From an uncultured Holophagales bacterium (GTDB lineage: Bacteria > Acidobacteriota > Thermoanaerobaculia > UBA5066), in the NCBI GenBank assembly GCA_937927565.1, contig CALBDV010000692.1:1-14326 (forward strand): a DNA stretch of 14,326 bases. The letters are read 5' to 3'. A program made the translations under genes and the position numbers. Positions 12,745 to 14,326 of the stretch are shown one piece after another (the first letter of the stretch is position 1; every line of letters starts with the position of its first letter). The notes below the pieces were generated by a model. That model had not been told where the DNA came from, searched no databases, and worked only from the letters and a program-made list of their open reading frames with translations.

Positions 12745-14193
12745 CTACATCTTCGGAAGGAGGACGGTGAGGTACTTCCAGAAGTTCTGGACCGACGGGA
12801 TGCTCACGCACTCGTCGGGCGAGTGGGCGTTGCGGATCGTCGGCCCGAAGGAGATGGTGTCCATGCCGGGGAACTTCTCGCCGATGATCCCGCACTCGAG
12901 ACCGGCGTGGATCGCCTTCACCTCGGGCTCGTGGCCGAAGAGCTCGGCGTGGACGCCCTTGGCGACGCCGAGGATCGGCGAGGAGACGTTCGGCTTCCAG
13001 CCCGGGTAGCCGTCGCCCTGCTTCACGGTGAGGCCGGCGAGCATCATCGCCGTCGCCATCTGGCGCCCGGCGTCCTTCTTGGCGGAGTCCACGGAGCTGC
13101 GCTGGCTCGTGGCGAACGAGACCTCGTCGTCCTTCGTCTCGACGATCGCGAGGTTCGTGGAGGTCTGGACGAGCCCCGGGATGTCGGGCGACCAGCCGAG
13201 GACGCCGTGCGGCGCCGCGTGGATGAACCCGACGATCCGCTTCGCGTCGCCCGCCGCCAGGGGGTTCGGGGCGGCATCGACCCGCTCGATCCCGATGTGA
13301 ACGGGGTTGTCGAAGCGGCCCGACTCGGAGCGGACGTCGGCCTCGAGCTTCGCGAGGGCGGCCTTGAGCTCCGTCTCGCGGAGCGCGTCGGCCCATCCCG
13401 ACGCGAATCCCTCGCGGGCGATGGCGTTGCGCTTGCTGCCGCCGTCGAGCGTCGCCGGGGCGAATCCGAACGTCTCGGCCTCGGAAACGGCGCGGGCGAG
13501 GACCTTGAGGGCGTTCACGCGCCCCTCGTGGATGTCGCAGCCCGAGTGGCCGCCACGCAGGCCCGTGACGGAGATGCGGTACGGGGAGGCCCCGGCCGCC
13601 GGCGCGACGCGGGTGACGGCCGTCGAGGCCATCGTGTCGAGGCCGCCGGCGCAGCCGACGTAGATGGCGCCCTCTTCCTCGGTGTCGAGGTTGAGCATCC
13701 GGGTGGCGGAAAGGAAGTCGGACGTGAGGGCGTTCGCGCCCGTCAGCCCGGTCTCCTCGTCGATCGTGAAGAGGCACTCGAGCGGCGGGTGGGGGATGTC
13801 CTTCGACTCGAGGAGCGCGAGCGCCGCGGCGCAGCCGATGCCGTTGTCGGCGCCGAGCGTCGTGCCGTCGGCCTTCACCTCGTCCCCGGCCACCACGAGG
13901 CGGATCGGGTCCTTCGTGAAGTCGTGCACGGTGCCCGAGTTCTTCTCGCACACCATGTCGAGGTGCCCCTGGAGGAGGACGGGAGGCTTCGTCTCGAGCC
14001 CCTTCGTCCCGGGCTTGGTGATGAGGACGTTCCCGACGGAGTCGACCTTGGCGGGGAGTCCGAGGCGGGCGGCGAACGCGACGACGTGGGCCGTGGCGGC
14101 CGCTTCGTTCTTGGAGCCGCGGGGGATCGCGGCGAGGGCGGCGAAGTGGTCCCAGAGCAGCTGCGGCTCGAGGCCGGAGAGAGCGTGAGTCAT
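12745..14193 (-). CDS. pepD: Aminoacyl-histidine dipeptidase (M20C metallopeptidase)
   Basis: A 482-residue cytosolic enzyme of the usual PepD length. The family cuts dipeptides such as Xaa-His using a two-metal site and recycles peptide amino acids. The M20 metal ligands and catalytic residues are all visible: HLD (His77, catalytic Asp79), GADNGIG (Asp116, bridging), DEETG (Glu146 catalytic, Glu147 ligand), NLDTEE (Asp170) and NAHSPDE (His457). The lid domain carries RGGHSGCDIH (213-222), typical of M20 dimerisation and substrate binding. WDHFAALAAIPRGSKNE (14-30) and GWKPNVSSPIL (398-408) fit the M20C subgroup. The ATG at 14193 follows a GAAGGAG ribosome site. A candidate promoter overlaps the end of the gene upstream, and a terminator follows, so it can be expressed alone. 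All key residues look intact. Confidence 0.95.
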   Translation of the reverse strand: MTHALSGLEPQLLWDHFAALAAIPRGSKNEAAATAHVVAFAARLGLPAKVDSVGNVLITKPGTKGLETKPPVLLQGHLDMVCEKNSGTVHDFTKDPIRLVVAGDEVKADGTTLGADNGIGCAAALALLESKDIPHPPLECLFTIDEETGLTGANALTSDFLSATRMLNLDTEEEGAIYVGCAGGLDTMASTAVTRVAPAAGASPYRISVTGLRGGHSGCDIHEGRVNALKVLARAVSEAETFGFAPATLDGGSKRNAIAREGFASGWADALRETELKAALAKLEADVRSESGRFDNPVHIGIERVDAAPNPLAAGDAKRIVGFIHAAPHGVLGWSPDIPGLVQTSTNLAIVETKDDEVSFATSQRSSVDSAKKDAGRQMATAMMLAGLTVKQGDGYPGWKPNVSSPILGVAKGVHAELFGHEPEVKAIHAGLECGIIGEKFPGMDTISFGPTIRNAHSPDECVSIPSVQNFWKYLTVLLPKM

Positions 14194-14233
14194 GAAAGGG
14201 TCTCCTTCAAGGGGCCCGGAGGGCCGACTGCGG

Positions 14234-14262
14234 ATGATATCGGGTTGCCGGGCCGCCGTCAG
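14234..14262 (-). promoter_or_regulatory. Candidate sigma-70 promoter of pepD
   Basis: On the minus strand CTGACG (14262-14257, four of six to TTGACA), a 17-base spacer, and TATCAT (14239-14234, five of six to TATAAT) form a well-spaced promoter. It would start RNA about 35 bases before the pepD start codon. The -35 overlaps the stop codon of the upstream gene. A short GGCCC/GGGCC hairpin (14213-14225) would lie in the leader. Confidence 0.45.
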
Positions 14263-14326
14263 GGGAGGTACGTCTCGCCGTACATCAGGTGCCGGTCGAC
14301 CCCGCGGGCCGCCTTCCGCCCCTCGT
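14259..14326 (-). CDS. gltD: C-terminal end of probable glutamate synthase small subunit (partial)
   Basis: Only the last 22 codons are present. They read EGRKAARGVDRHLMYGETYL followed by P and a TGA stop. This closely fits the C-terminus of GltD and related NAD(P)H-dependent oxidoreductases (EGRxAAxxVDRxLMGxTxLP), where this helix closes the FAD/NAD(P)H-binding domain. GltD passes electrons from NADPH to the large subunit for glutamate formation. The gene continues beyond the right edge. It is on the same strand as pepD, 65 bp upstream. Identification rests on a short segment and could also be a GltD-like paralogue. Confidence 0.7.
   Translation of the reverse strand, partial: EGRKAARGVDRHLMYGETYLP

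Noticed and set aside
1..14326. CRISPR array, tRNA or rRNA genes, prophage or complete insertion sequence
   Set aside because: No regularly spaced identical repeats, no cloverleaf or rRNA-like conserved segment, and no transposase or integrase motif was seen on either strand.

Overview
The window is GC-rich DNA with dense, tightly packed genes and long spurious ORFs in the wrong frames. Such shadow ORFs are expected at this base composition. The gene set is ordinary chromosomal housekeeping plus envelope proteins: TypA/BipA, MutL, an M20C dipeptidase, an ECF sigma operon, and the tail of what looks like a glutamate synthase subunit. No plasmid, phage, CRISPR, tRNA or rRNA signature was seen. 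The composition, the PA-rich linkers and a short motif resembling RAYT/REP-associated sequences would suit an Acidobacteriota-like (for example Thermoanaerobaculia) or other high-GC Gram-negative soil or sediment bacterium. This taxonomic guess is inference only.

Layout, left to right. 1-189 holds no confident gene. 190-1935 (+) is a multi-pass GT-C/GT39-like membrane protein. It converges on typA/bipA (1963-3777, -). Upstream of typA on the same strand is a secreted beta-barrel-like protein (3845-4399, -). That gene is divergent from a plus-strand operon: ECF sigma factor (4496-5125), a membrane anti-sigma-like protein with an HxxxCxxC zinc motif overlapping it by ATGA (5122-5922), and a TM2/LiaF-like membrane protein (5944-6540). 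The operon ends at a strong bidirectional hairpin terminator (6568-6596).

On the minus strand follows a translationally coupled block read right to left: mutL (8104-9927), a rhomboid-fold protein that has lost its catalytic residues and carries a C-terminal cysteine cluster (7187-8107, ATGA overlap with mutL), and a small exported protein (6631-7161). Divergent from mutL is a single-pass DUF4230-like protein (9977-10711, +). It converges on a membrane HELGH zinc-protease-like protein with a fused N-terminal domain and a tandem-repeat Pro/Ala linker (10734-11909, -). The stops of these two genes flank an AT-rich, hairpin-forming REP-like motif. Upstream on the minus strand lie a lipoprotein (11948-12580), then pepD with its own terminator (12745-14193), then the last 22 codons of a probable gltD (14259-14326).

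How they work together. The likely coherent modules are envelope stress sensing (sigma, anti-sigma, TM2/LiaF, possibly the divergent secreted protein) and a mutL-led operon that co-produces a pseudo-rhomboid. No clearly new defence or mobile system is visible. The most interesting items are the MutL-coupled inactive rhomboid with its cysteine tail, the REP-like element between convergent stops, and an 11-bp phased ATTG array upstream of the lipoprotein gene.
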